Shown: positions 13,101 through 28,100 of the stretch, in pieces
Numbering within the stretch: position 1 is the stretch's first letter
Layout: each line of letters starts with the position of its first letter
NCBI GenBank assembly: GCA_019925095.2
Contig: CM034405.1
Location: 9,436,401-9,500,400, forward strand
Direction: 5' to 3'
DNA from: Dendrolimus kikuchii
Lineage: Eukaryota; Arthropoda; Insecta; Lepidoptera; Lasiocampidae
DNA: 64,000 nucleotides
Translations under genes and position numbers: made by a program
Notes under the pieces: generated by a model
Databases searched by the model: none
What the model was told of the DNA's origin: nothing
Seen by the model: the letters and a program-made list of their open reading frames with translations, nothing else

Positions 13101-16100
13101 TGATAGCAGAATTGGGCCCCAGCTCGGGCGTCAAACACCCGCTCCTGCACGATATGAATAATTACGAACACGGTCTTCAGATTCAGATTGAACTTCCAAT
13201 TTTGATGAATTTATTATGCCAGAAGTTATCTAGTAATACGAGTATATCATTATTAGATACCTTTTAGTGGTTAGCTCCAATTTTTACATCTTAGGGAAAA
13301 AAATTTTTGATCTAAAACAAAAATTTTGGGTAAAATTTCACCAATCTAGAGAAGGAGAGGAAATTGCGTTGATTACGATATTGTGCTTTAGAATTCGCGA
13401 AACTTAACGTAAACCACTAATGTGACGTATGACATTAGTTACAAATAATTTACCTTCCTGTTCAAAATTAAAGTAAACTAATATGTTATTTTTTATGTTA
13501 TTTTGTACGCATGCGTATAGACGCTCGTAGTGTATGTATTTATAACCAGAAGGTTAATCTTAGCCTCATATTCATTTCAGATAATGCGATTTATTTTCAT
13601 GCAAAAGAAGTTTATCTATACGAATATTATAAATGCGAAAGTTTCGATGGATGTTTGTTGCTCAATCATGCCAGAACGGCTGAACGGATCCGGATGATAT
13701 TTAACACAGAGTCTGGATTAGCACATAAGCTACTTTTGATCCCGGAAACACGTACGGTCCCTGTAGTTATTAACGCAACACATTAGTACATTAACGCAAG
13801 CGAGACCGCGGGCATATCCTAGTAAACGAAATACAATTCTATAAAACTTTAAGAGTCTATCTAAAAACTATCTATCTATTCTCTGAAAACCTGGAACCCT
13901 AGGAAGGGGTTACATATTTGTGCCGTTTGGAGTTGAAACTTTAGGTCCGTGGGGTCCATCGGCAAAGGGATTCCTCAAAGAAATTTGTAAGAAACTGTTT
14001 GATACCACCCATGATCAGAAGGCTGGTTTGTATTTCGCGCAAGGAATCAGCATTGCCATAAATCAATGCAGCAAGTCTTCTGAGCACGCTTCTCTCTGGC
14101 AGCGATTTGTTACATACTTTATATTAATCCTATATCCTATAAATATTATAAACGCGAAAGTTTGTAAGAATGTATGTATGGATGTATGTTTGTTACTCTT
14201 TCACACAGAAACTACTAAATGGATTTTGATGAAACTTTACAGTAATATAGCTTACACATCAGAATAACAAATAAGCTATAATTTACAAAGACATAGTGTC
14301 AGTTATCCAAAATATAACGATTTTCCATCACCACGCGGGTGAAACCGCGGGCGCAACTAGTTTATTTTTAAGTATTCAGTTTTATTTTTAATTTCCTTTT
14401 ATTGTAATTAGTATTTGTTTTCTTGATATTATTATCACATATTTTGTAACTTACATTATCGATATGTCAATAAATCGCATCACATTTGCTACGCTCAATG
14501 TGTAAACCGACTTCTCAAGATCCGTGGCGGGAACTATATTCAATTCCAGAGTCTATAATATATCGTCATCAAGCGATATTAGGTTAGTAAGTACGAGTCT
14601 ATACATGTATTTACTAATGCTCCCCGTTCTATGTTTATTGGTCATAGTAGTGATCAGTGTAGTCGTGCGATTCAACAATTTAACAATAGTGTGATAGGTA
14701 CATGTCTGTGCACGTACGCAGACAGCACGGGGTCAGTAATCTCACGCTCATTGTCTGTCTGACCGCTTGCTCTGATGGTTTTACGGCACAAAGTTTTTGT
14801 TCAATAAAAACGCAGGTCGCTATTTCGTCAAGGGCAAACCTCGGTTGTCCGAACATTTGAATGTGCTAACAAAATTAAGGGGTTGATTTTTCAATATTGC
14901 AGGTGTGGATAGTCTAAATTGAAAATATTCCTGGTGATTGATTCTTTTTCCTGAATACATAATAAAATTAATCAACATTTAAAGGCATGAATAGATAAAG
15001 GAGTGTCAATTCTTATTGCAATTATTATAAAACATATTATTATATCAATTATTAAGAAACTTAACGTAAATAAACCAATAAATCAATACTTATTTTTATC
15101 CTAAACTATCTTAATAAAAATAAAACTATAGATAAAAAATAGTCTCAAACCACTGTCATCACTTGTTGGAAACGTTCCCAAAAAGGCCGGCAGCGATACC
15201 ACATTGGATAGCTATGCTAATTCGTTGGCTAAAATTGTTTCTGATTTTTATAGATGTGACCTTAGTTTAGTAGATAGCTTTCATAAACTGCGATTTATAA
15301 GTAAAATAAAGTTTGAAACCTCGAACGTTGTCGACTTGCAGATAAATATTGAAATGACAAAGTATTTAATGCAATGTGTGTACGTAGTGAATGATGTTTC
15401 CCTACGTGGAATACGAATCTTCAATTTCCACGAATATGAAGTTATAAATACATCATTGAAGAATAAACAGAACCGTTTAAGAATATTGTATATACAAAGA
15501 TTATTCAAATGGGCTTTTGTACTGTCTCCAGCTGATGGACGGAGTGTCGATTTGGCTTTATTGTCGACCATTGACCGTTTACGGTTGCAAGTGATTTCGC
15601 GTTGCAGTGATTTGGGAATCAATATAGTGTAGCAAAATTACTATCCACGAGTAGTAAGGCAGTTGACAGTCAGGCCAACTGAGACCCTTTTAAACGTCTT
15701 GTTAAAACGTCGAAGCCCCTTAGATTTTTATCAGGACAGCAAATTATGATGTCATCATTAAAAGAAGTATTATTTAAACAGAATAAAATTCTTTTTAACG
15801 CCCTTGTATATTAAGATAATTTTAGAATTTGTTGTAAATGTGTCATATACACAATTAACTAATATACAGTATCTCCTAAAGTTGTCGTGATTGTAACGCA
15901 AAATAATGTTACGCTTTACCGCTTTTAAGTACTGTTAAAACTTGATTAATTTTTAGTGTCAGTTGGACATATTTTCAAATAGCTATAGCTATTTGAAAAT
16001 ATGCTAACTGTGGGTATATTCACAACTTCGTTCGTGAAGAAGTAATATTTTCTATATGTCTAAACTTGGTACGAAATCGAAATGAAACAGACCAAAATTT

Positions 16101-19100
16101 AATCCTTTAAATTTTCATTGAAACCCGTTAGGCTCTTTCGAAATTTATTAGAATGCGAATGCATTTAACTTTTTGAGTAAAATTCGAAATTCTTCTCAAA
16201 ATGTCGTTTGAAACAAAAATGGCATTTCATCCCTCGATATAATTTTTATTAAAGAAACTTATTAAATATTGTGCTTGACATGCTTTACATTTTGACCGTG
16301 TTTCAAATTATTTAGTAGCAAAAAGCGAAAAATTTAAATATGGAATACACTTTTTAATCTATGAAATAAACATTTTGTCATTCGATTTTCAAACGCGTTC
16401 TTTTTGTTAGAATTTTTGTACGCGTTTGACTTAGTTTCCAAACAGTTTTGACCACTGTTGGCACTGTGTATCTACAGTTTAGTCCCGTGGCCACATGTTC
16501 ACTGTGCGTGATATAATTATTCCGGCCGAACAATGGGCAATCGGGCGATAGCTGCTGCCTGTTTATTCATGTACAGTTTGCAAATAAGCTTGCTGTTAAC
16601 TTTATAATTATTAAAAATTAAAGAGCAATTATTTCTTAAATGATTTCAAGTTAATAATATTGTGGTTTAAGTTTAGGAGCGTAGCTTAAATAAAAATTCC
16701 AACCTCCTTCCTAATACTGGTCTCCTCATTTAAGAAAGCGGACTTTATGCTGGCCACGCTTTATCAAGGCGGATTCCGGTATTAGTGGCCAGGCTCCAGT
16801 CTCTTTTTAAAGAGCGACAGCACCTTTGGTGTTACAAATGTCCACAGGTGATGATAATTGCTTTCCATTAGGTGGGCCGTCTGGTTGTCTGCTAAATTCA
16901 TGAAATATATAAAAAATTGGTCCGCATGCCACATCGTAATCGCAATGTATAAGTTTCTTCATGCTATTTTCCTTTACCTCCAGAACGGGGTTGTTGTAAC
17001 AATTTGCACATTATTAGGTCATAAAAATTAGCAAAGCGGTGAATGTCGCGTGGCCAGGATACGGAACCTTATGAGACTACTACACTTCATATTAATAGTG
17101 ATATATATTAGACTAATAGTATTCTACATATAAGTATTAATTTTCAGCTTTAAATGTTTCATTAAGATCGATACGTACATGCGGAGAAAATAAACGTACT
17201 TTTATTAAAAGACAAATATATATTATGAATGACAATTAGAAAGTGCTTTAAATTTAAAATGTTGCCTAGATGTTTATTTAGTTTGACAAACCGGGCTACC
17301 ATATTTAACAAAAAAGTCCTGAAAACAAATCACTGCAGGCTGACAAGACGACAAAAAGAAATATGTTAACGAAGCAATATCGACTAATTACAATTCCCTA
17401 ATGTATTCAAAGCAAACATAATAAATCTTGTAAAAAACATTTAAAAGAGTGTTTGGGGTAAAAACTCCATTTCAAGTCGACCTTGCGACCTGTCATTTGT
17501 CTGTCCGTGACGGGTTTTAGTAGAGGGGAGCTTTTAATCGCATTGTTGAAGAAGTATTGTCAGTATAGTGGCTAATGAATCGGCGTTATATTTTAAAGAC
17601 AAGAGTCGAACTTGGAAGGAATGCATGCGCCACCAATTTCTGACCTAATATCTTATAATAATGTATATATAGGTAAGATGGATAAATATTATAGATTGAT
17701 TAATTGTTACAATGACTACGTGCTGACATTGAAGGTAAAGGTCATAATGGCACGAGATAACCGGTGTGTGAAACTGGCCGATCTGTTTCGGACAAGTGAG
17801 GTAGGCATAGCACTTATGCCCAGCAATGGGACATTAAAGGGTGAATGATGTCAGCGTATCCGACAAACAAGATGGAATGTGTATAGACTGTAATCTAAGT
17901 ATATGTTATCCGTGCAGAAACGGAGAAAGAATACAATTTTCTGCGGCCGGGCGGCCTGTCGTAAGAGGCGACTTAACAACCCACAGCCAGGTGGTAGGGC
18001 ATTTGTCCGACTGGATGGCTACCACCCCTGGTCTAAAGTATGTCGCCATAACAACCTTGAGTTGTGTTCCGGCATTAGTGACCAGGTTCCAGTTTCCCTT
18101 AAGAGAGCAACAGCGCATTTGTAGCAGCTTTGGCGTTGCAAATGTCCATAGGCGATGGTAACCGCTTTTCATCAAGTGGGTCATCTGCCTGTCTGCTGAT
18201 CTCCTGCAATAAAAAAAAATATATATAAAGAGAAATCATCTTTAAATTGACACTTTTCTATTTTTTTACATTATGCAAATTATTTGAACCATTAGATAAT
18301 ATCATTCATACAAGCAAGCATTGATTACATCATACACCTTTTCATACCTGTCTTTTTCATATTGCGGGGGAAGGAAGTAAGAAAGTTGGGAGTGGAAAAT
18401 TATCAATTTAAACATTACCTTACTGAATTAAGAATTGGATAAGTTTTATATTACAAGTTTTAGTTGCATCACAGTTAAGGGATATCTCTATAAGTTTTCT
18501 TTTTTTATATACATAGATACCATACCATACCATACTATATACATGTTAATTTAATATGAATTTACATTGTAAAAATAATATACCTAACTAAATGTAAATA
18601 AAAAATCAACTTCGATTTATAAATTTGAATATTGCAACGGATATAATAACTTGTAAACGAGGTGGACTGTCGGATTTCGATATAAACAATTTCCTCTTAA
18701 GTTAAATTTATATGCAAGATCTAATTTTAAAGTTTTTTAACTTGCTTAATTGCCGTTGTATGTTAGTTTAAACTGAATACCAACTGGGCTCTATATGTAC
18801 CTATAATAATATTAAACGTAAAGTTAAATCTTTATAGATTGAGATCCCAGTCACCCCAGACGTACGTGATTTTAGGAAAGATGAAATTTTCAGTATCGGT
18901 AGTTTAACATAAACTTAGAAAGGAATGGATACTCGCTAAGCTGAAAGCGGGGCCGTTTTTAAGGTAGCAGGTATCAAAGGTGGAAAATAACCATGCTAAC
19001 TTACGTGAAAGTAGCAAGGCTAGTTTTTACATATGTCATATATGATATTGTTATAAACGAAGATATACAGTTGCCAGATACTTCCTCTGGGCCATAACTT

Positions 19101-22100
19101 TTGACAGACACTAAAAAAAGGGAACTTACGTCATTTTAGGAAGGCTGAATTTTATATATATTATCAAGTATAATATTTTAAAATATTTTCCAATGAGCCA
19201 GACAAATCTGACGGATTCATTCCTTTCTAAGTTTATATTAAACTACCGATCCTAAAAATTTCAACTTTCTTAAAATCACGTAAGTCTGGGGTGACTGGGA
19301 TCTCTATCTATTATAATCTACATTGTTAATTTGTAATTCTACACTTACCTACTTATATAATTATGTAGGTACAAACTTTATCTATACATATAATAAATCT
19401 GTAGAGGTCGAATTTCTGTATAATGAAAAAAAAAAATGCTAAAAACCGAGTCAGGAGGATGTAAGAAAGAAATAGAACTAATTTAGATTTTTTTCAAATT
19501 TTTTGTTTCTCTGTTTGTCTGAATGAATGAATGAATGAAAACTCTTTATTGTTCACCATAACTTAAACCTAGATATTTATTACAAACACATTTAAATTAG
19601 AACAATGGGCGGCCTTATCGCTTATAGCGATCTCTTCCAGGCAACCCGGTGTCTAAGGAGATATTACAAGAAAATTAAATAATATTTGGTGGTTTAACTA
19701 AATTGAAACTAATTCAATCGTAATTGAAGAAGAAAAAAATATACAATAATAAACTAATACAGACATACATAATTAAATTAAAATAATATAAATTACATAT
19801 ACTTACATGCGAATAATAATAGAATTCCATTTACTGCAACACATTTTATTTAGCGGACAAATAATGGTCAGTGATCAAGTGTTTGAATATACCAATGGAT
19901 GTAGCTTGTCTGATTTTCAAGGGAAGGGAGTTCCACAGGCGAACAGCCTGTACGGCAAAAGAGTTTCCTACAAAGGACGAAGTGTGTTTAGGTATCGTTA
20001 GCAGAAGATTTTCATTTGAGCGCAAATTACAGGAATGAGATTGGTACAGGAAACTAAAAAGTTCCTTTAAATATGGGGGAGTACAGGGATTGAAAAGGAT
20101 ATTGTGCAGAAGTGAGAGTAAGTGAACATTCCGGCGAAGGCGGAAGGGTCTGTCTGTTTATACCGGCTTATCTCCGAAACGACTGGACCGATTTAAATGA
20201 AATTTTGTATGGTGGTAGCTCATATCCCTGGTCTACATATAGGATACTTTTGATCCCGAAAAATTAAAGAGTTCCCGTGGGATAGTTAAAAAACCGCATC
20301 ACGCGGACAAAGTCGCGGGCATCAGCTAGTGATATAATATGATTCTTTTTCATAGATGTTTAATTGTGTGAGTCGGTTATTCCCTAGACCTAATCTATGT
20401 CTAATTATTAATATGAAAATTTGTCTATAATCTTAATTTGTGGTAGTGGCCATCTATAAATCGGGATTTTGTACAGTTCAAGCAGTTGCCAGACTCAATG
20501 TGCATGCAGTTATCAGGCGCAAACGGTTAAGGAAAACATTTTTAGGAAATTTGCACTTTGAGATAATGAACGTGAAACCTAAATATTCAGAATAATTATT
20601 TTAAGTCTGGAATGTATAATTTTATACTTGTTGCTATTATACAATTTTGCACTTCAAAAACTTATCTCGTTGAAAGAAAAGAATACTGCATGTAATGGGT
20701 CTGCGGCTGCGTGTCTAGCGGCCTTCTTATAATTATTATTTTGTTTGATATGTATAATAGCCCATAATGTCCCACTGCTGGGCTCGTGTTAAACTATTTA
20801 TTGGAAGGACGGACAGTATTTATACCCGCCACGCTTATCTAAGGCGGATTGGCAGATTTAATGTCACAACCTGCACATCGGTTATCTTGATGTACAGGTT
20901 TCATCACAATGTTTTCCTTCACCTACACTGTTTGTTACGCCTAAATTTTAATATAATATTAGCTATTTCAATACGTCTTACCTCTTAAGTAGTAACTCTT
21001 TATGTTTGAATCTTATAATTTTTTACGGGCAATATAATTTTGCGTGAGATATATCTAGTCATACAAGACTAGAAAAGTAATTAGTTGTAAATCGACAGTT
21101 CATATTTAAAAGACTTCACTCATGTTGTTCAGATGTGCACGTCGTTTTAAAATGTCTATGTGTCAAATTGTATTCGAGAATTAATCGCGCGTGGAAATGA
21201 CAAGCCTGTCATATTGTGTTGCGAGTTTTGGGTGGGAAAAGCGTATGTGCACAGAATCCGGCGAGAGAGCGTCTGTGGGGGGCGTGGGGCGTGGGGCGTC
21301 GGGTGGGGCGGGCCAATGAGGCGCGGCCACGCCTCGCGCGCCACACTCGGGTCGAAAGGTCGCCTCTCGACTGTACCATTGGCGCAGAACGCTCTCTGCA
21401 GACACTAAGATTGTGAAACTGTCCAACTAAATCATCTCAAACTTGGTTCCAAAAGTTTACAAGCCCTGAAAAACACATGCTAACCTCAAAAGGATTCAAT
21501 CCTTAATGTATTTACAACATATATATACTTACATATTATATCTAAATTATCCCACGATACACTTGTACCTCAATGATTATAATTGATTAATTAACCAATT
21601 ATAGTCATTTTACCTGTAGTGGTTTCTGTATATTCATTCCTTTGTTTCTCATTTGTAGCAATTTGACATTTGTGTAGTTATCATAATGACTAAGTTATAA
21701 AACTTTGTAAGTTCGTTTCTTTTTCAAAAAGCTTTTAATGTCAACTAGTTAAAAATATTACCGCATCCGATAAAAATACTCCCAAATAGCAAATACGTTA
21801 AAGATATTAGGTATATGTATGTAGTAATCTATCTATTTGCAGAACGCGTAGTTGTATTAAGCGATTTTAAATTAGGCTATTTTCATAAGTCCCGAATCTT
21901 TTCAAACATAAAATATTATTTATTTCATTTTTACCAAAACGGCGATACGAAGTCCGATAATAGAAATAATTAATTTGTATGTCGAATGATCACCAACAGT
22001 AAGCAAAATATGGGATAGATACAGTATTTTATCACGGTCTATCAGATGACTTGACACTCATGTTTGACAAATAGTTCCTTAGAGCCTTGAAATAAAGTTA

Positions 22101-25100
22101 GCAGTACACCTTATTACCACTGGATGCAGAATCGACAATAATGTTAATTGGTCTTAACTATTTGTGGATTACAATGATTAGATCAAGAAAAACGTTAAAC
22201 TGCACCTACATAGGTAGTCAAATTCGACACTCACTGAATAAAACGATATAATCAGCCTACTCAACTTCATTGATCGATGCAGTGAGTTAATACACATGTG
22301 CAGAGATCTACAATAGGCGCCAATCTTTTACAACAATTTTATACTATTTGTAAATTGTGTATGAGAAAATAAATAAACTTTCTATAAAGTTCTATAATAA
22401 AGTGAATATCGAAATAAATGACAATTTAACAGCGAATTCGGCGTTCGTAAATAAGTTTGAATATGAGAAATAGCAGCGGACCTAAAGCTGTCGTCGTTGG
22501 AGAATCGTTTAGTGAAATTGACATGTGTCTAGATATTATGTATTGTAAGACATAGCATAAAGTTCATCTTTATCTTGATACTCTTTTGTTTTTCTTTATT
22601 ACTACAAAGAAGTTGCATACAAAATTATAAAATAGTGGTGATGTATAAAGGCGAGCTTAATCCTATAACAGTTTTCTTCCAGCAAACCTATGAGGCTAGT
22701 GAGAAAGGGAGCAACAAAAGGCAGGGTTATGTACACCATAGATAAAAATATGTATACTAAAATATTTGATGATATTTGTCATGTTTATTATATGATTTTG
22801 TGGAAACGACGCCTTTTGGCCGTCATTTTTTAATAATTTACTACATGTTATGGAAGTTATCACAAAATATCTGAAGATGTCTCTGTAGTTGAGTGGGTTA
22901 AGAGTTTGCCGATTTACTTCACCAGAACTCAGAGGCTCCGGGATAGATTCCTAGTGTGGTAAATTTTGTAAACGAACTTTCCGTTACTTAAGTTAGTACA
23001 TATGGTTTGGACCTCTGGGCTCGGCCCTGTTGTATATTACCCACTAGCACAAGCATAATTTGCTTAGCTTGAGATGTACAGTGTATGTGTTCGTCTGCTA
23101 ATTATTAAAAACTTTCTTTTCTTCAGAATTTCAATAATAATATTTATAGAACTTAGATTGAGGTTAGAGGTAGGCCACCAGAGGTTTTCCCACAGTGTTG
23201 ATATGAATTCTTTTTAAAATGGTGTCATAAGTTTCTTCGAGGCTGGCAGCGTGTTGGTGACATCTTTGGTATTGTAAACGGTCGTAGACGACGATAACTG
23301 CGTTCCATCAGGTGGGCCGGCAGCCTGTCTGCTGTACGCCAGCTATAAAAAAGCCAGGATATTTGCTGATCTTGTGAATGTAAGAAGCTATTACTTACTC
23401 AATATATCAGCCACATACGTTTGCGCCAGTAACCTTAGACACTTCCACAGCTGCGACACATTCCCTTTTTTACTTATTATCTTCCGAGTAACTCGAAACC
23501 CGCGAATATGTTCATCACTGTTGTTTTTTGGTCGGAGCACGCGCTAAGCCGGCCATATGGCGTCTTCACGACAGACGTTCAACATACATACCTACCCCGT
23601 TGCAAATTATGAAGTATTTTTAACAATTTCAGTCGTTGTTAAATACTTATTAGCGAGTTGACACAAATATCATATCTTCACACCAATCATAACTTAACAC
23701 TCATACAACAACTACTTTTCCTGTTTTATTAAGTCGTGCTAAATTAGACTTAAACATCGGCCTCACGTTCGGATACGTGGGTTCGAATCCTAACAGTGAA
23801 GTATCCAGGGTCTACAGACTGGGCGATTTATTTCACCATTTTTTTTTTGTTAGGGGTTAAGTTTTTAGGCGTAGGTTTAAAACTTTGTGTCCGGAATGTA
23901 AAAACTCGAGCCAAGCACTAAAATGTATCTAGCATGCTATTTCTGATACAATAAATTCATTGAAACAATTAGGCAATTTTCTGAAACAATGTCTAAACTG
24001 TTACAATTACCACGTACCTACTTTACAGTGCAGAAAAACACCATAAGAAGACAGGAACATCAAAATTTTCGATGTGTGATATTCACCAATCCTCTAGCGA
24101 GATCTTGTCCGGATCTCGCGTGAAATTTGTTATTTTGTCAAATAAACATTCAAAATGTTTACATAAAGGATTAAAAGGCTATAAAGAAAATATATGGAAT
24201 TAAAGTCACCTTTTTATTTATGTTAATAGATTGTTTCATAACATGGTTTAAATTAAAAAAAAAATAGTCAGTTTTTGTCCAGAACTTCGGTTGGTATAAA
24301 AAAAATTGTCACCGTCGAACATAGATAACAAAGTTGAAACATTTGGTTTCTTACTTATTATTTGTAAGCATAGAACTCGTAACTCTTATTCTTTTCACAC
24401 AGCGAATATGTTTCTTAAACTAAATTAATTTAAAAATATCATAATTATTATGAGCTTGACTCATTTCGTGCCAATTCCGTTTTGGGAACGGAAGTCGAAT
24501 TATGATTTTTTAAAATTAGAAGCAGTGCGGTTAGCTGTGCTTGTGCGCAGGTGAGCGACGGCCGATGTGACAGCGCGATGACAACACACGCAACACGCTA
24601 AACGAAGTTCTTATTGATAACTTTTTAATTGGTATTGTTTTAATCTCGGACTAATCAATATTAATTAAGACATTGTTTTGTTTTATTTATCTCTGCTTTT
24701 GTGTACAATAAAGAGTTATCTATGACACGAGTTTTTGGCGGTAACTGGAAAGAGACATTGCACTCTGCAGTTTTATTTTCTAAAATGTGTATAATTACTT
24801 TAAAATGAACTATAGTCGTAGAATATTGAGAGCTTTTGAGAACTAATTATGTGTTTTTGTGATAAACGTGAACTATGTAGTCAAATGTGTCTTTTCGAGT
24901 TGTCACAAGAACTCTTAATTGGCGTGAGTGAAGACCTACAATTCTGTTGAGCTATACGAAGACTTAATATAAACTTTCCTTGCCTGACATTGTGGCAAAT
25001 TGTATTAGTATTATCTATGACACCGTACCTAATATTAACTTCGAATAAACGAATAAAAACACTTTATTGTTCACCATAAATTAAAACTAGGTTCTTAACA

Positions 25101-28100
25101 ACTAAATACTAGAATATCAGTTTTAAAAACATATCTTTAGCAATATGACGCACAGTTGATGTTAACATTCATTTAGAACTCGGCAAATATTTATATTACT
25201 TTACATACGTTACATTATGCAGCTATTATAAAAGACAGCTCTTGTGACAAATGCTTATTTCAACTGCGAAAAATTATGAATATGAAAAATATAATAGCGA
25301 GAGAATGATAATATTCAAAGATAAAAGGAAATGCCTGTCATCGCGCGCCGTTTAAATCAAATTCAAAATTGGAACATCTTTCGACAGGAAGTGGTAAATA
25401 TATTAAAGTTGCGTCGCGATGTAATGCTTTGTCGCGTACACGCTTCCCATTGTAAACATTATAAAAAATATTAATAAAAAACGAAAATATTAAAATACAC
25501 GCACGTGTGGATCTAATTAATAAATTTTAATGGCATCACACACTTTGTAGTTAGGCCTTGGATATTTCTTTGCACTTTAAAGATTAAAGGGACAAAACGT
25601 TGACAGGAAACTGGCGTATTGAGAAACAGTTAGAAAGTACACAAATCTTCAAAGTTTATGGCTTCGCATGACCTCAAGTTGATTTATAAATAAAGAGTCC
25701 CCGATGGGTTTTCCTGTACTGCGCTGACGCGAATTCAACTAAGACCAGATCCACCGATTTTTATGACCAATAAAATGGTGTTATAGCACGCCAATAATTA
25801 CACAAACTTTACCCGCCACCTATGCACTAATATAATATACCTATACATTTTATAACAAAAAATATCGACGCATAGTTTTTAATAACGAAAATTATTCCTG
25901 GCTTACAATAATATCCGGTTGAATATTACGTTCGTATTAATTTATTAGTGAGCTGTCGCAGCAGATGTGAATACAGATTTTAATACAATAATAATAAGCT
26001 CAAGGAGGCTTTCGATTGCTTATAATTGTACAATCGAAAGCATTAACTCGTCTTGAAATTCATTGACTAAATTAGGGTTGCGCGTCCTAAATATATTTCA
26101 GACTGAAACGCCGGATACTTAAGGTTTAAAAAAGATTTATTAAGTAGTTATTAATAATAAGTCCTGGTATTTTAAATATGTTACTTATTAATGATATTTT
26201 AGAATATATTTTAATATTATGTTTCATATTCCCAAATACATTACGTCTGGCAGCAAATCTAGGCACATGGCAGATGAGTTCCGAGAGCTTAGTTCCCCGT
26301 ATTCCGACCCCATATCCCATCCCTTCTATCCTATTCCTCTTGTCTGATCATTCTATCTCATCCCCTTATCCCACCTTAAAGGCTTGCAACTCTTTAGCAT
26401 CGCCCCTGTTGTTGTAAACGTCTATAGGAGACGGTAACCACTTTCCATGAGCTGGGCCGTTTGCCTGTTTGTCAGCTTCGCAATAAAAATAAAGACTTGC
26501 AATACGATTCTGCAAAAATAGTTGTTTTCTAGCTACTCTTGCATCCGGAAAACGTGGATAATTAGAACATATATGGTGATACTAAGACATGGTAGCCCTG
26601 GGCATTCACCTTTTACCTGCATAATACGCTGATTGCAACTAAATAGTCATAAATGGTTCCCGAGAATCAGATAGTGGTCCAATAAAACCTTCGTGGTGCT
26701 CAGCAAATGTTGAGCCGTTACATTGTCTAGACTTCATAAAAAATAGATTCCACAATCTATTAGACAAGTCAATGCTTTTTGAAATAATAATGTATGTATC
26801 TAATTCAATTTAGTCACGTAAAACAAGTTGAAAAAGTACATATATAGGTATATCATGAAAGAAGAATATCTTTTTTTTATTGCAGGAGTGTAATAGACAG
26901 GCAGACGGCTCACTTGATGGAAAGCGGTTACCATCGCCTATGGACATTTGCAACACCAAAGGTGCTACAAATGCGCTGCTGCTCTCTTAAGGGAGACTGG
27001 AACCTGGTCACTAATGCCGGAACACAACACAAGGTTGTTATGACGGCATACTCTAGACCAGGGGTGGTCGCCATCCAGTCGAGTAAATACCCTACCATCT
27101 GGCTATGGGTTGTTTTGTCGCCTCTTACGACAGGCCGTCCGGCCGCAGGAAATTGTATTCTTTCTTCGTTCCTGCACGGATAAAATATAAAAAATAAATA
27201 TCTATTAAAAATGACAATCTTAGTAGGTATTTTATTGTTGGCTTGAAGGTTCCACTGCATTCAATATAGTCGTGATAGTCATTAGTATCGACTCATCTTA
27301 ATTTTACGCCGGTTTGTGAAATCTGTCGAAATTTATTCGATTGTGATCCACTGTTTAAATATGAAATTGAAAAGAATCTTAGAAGACTTTCATGTATAAA
27401 ATAACTTAAAAATATTATTATAAAGATTTAATGATGTTTTTCTTAATATTTCCTTCACTTTTGGCTAGTAATTGTAAGAACAAGCACATCAGATACCCTG
27501 GACAAGTGGCAATAGCTCTAAACGAATAGAATGAAAATGTATGGGAATGACATAATACTTAGCGTAACGATTTGTCATTCCCATACATTTTCTATTCTAT
27601 TGGTTTATCACTAAAGTCACTTGTCTATACTAGGGGGACTAGTTAGATCAACTGCCTAAGCGATACTGACTTGCTTTCCAGTTGGGATGTTACATGTCTA
27701 CTTGGAATTTAAGTCCAAAATATTAAATAAAATTAGACTGTTGCGTTAGCCAATAAGTCACGACGATAATAATTACATACATACATACATACATAACTTC
27801 ACGCCAGCTCCCTTGCGGGGTAGGCACGAACAACAGAGCGCCATTTAGGCCTATTCTTACACACCTCACTTGCTTCTTTGACATTCATAACTCTTGTCAT
27901 GCACACTCGTCTGTTCTTAAGGCTCCTGACATCACCCTCCGCTAGTACACGATCAATTTGATCATGGAAGGTGTGTCGTGGCCTTCCACGACTTCTGCAT
28001 CCATCCACTTTTGCATTGTATATCTGTTTAGTCATTCTTTCATCATGCATTCTTTCCACATGCCCGAACCACCGGAGCATTCCTTTCCTTACCTTCACCC

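Noticed and set aside
23755..23800. Possible tRNA gene (GTGGGTTCGAATCC)
   Set aside because: A B-box word is present but no acceptor stem, anticodon arm or A box could be fitted; SINE debris is more likely.
26914..27260. 89- and 110-codon frames in the repeat family A copy
   Set aside because: The frames differ or break in the other family copies (8386, 17906, 51690), so no shared protein is supported.
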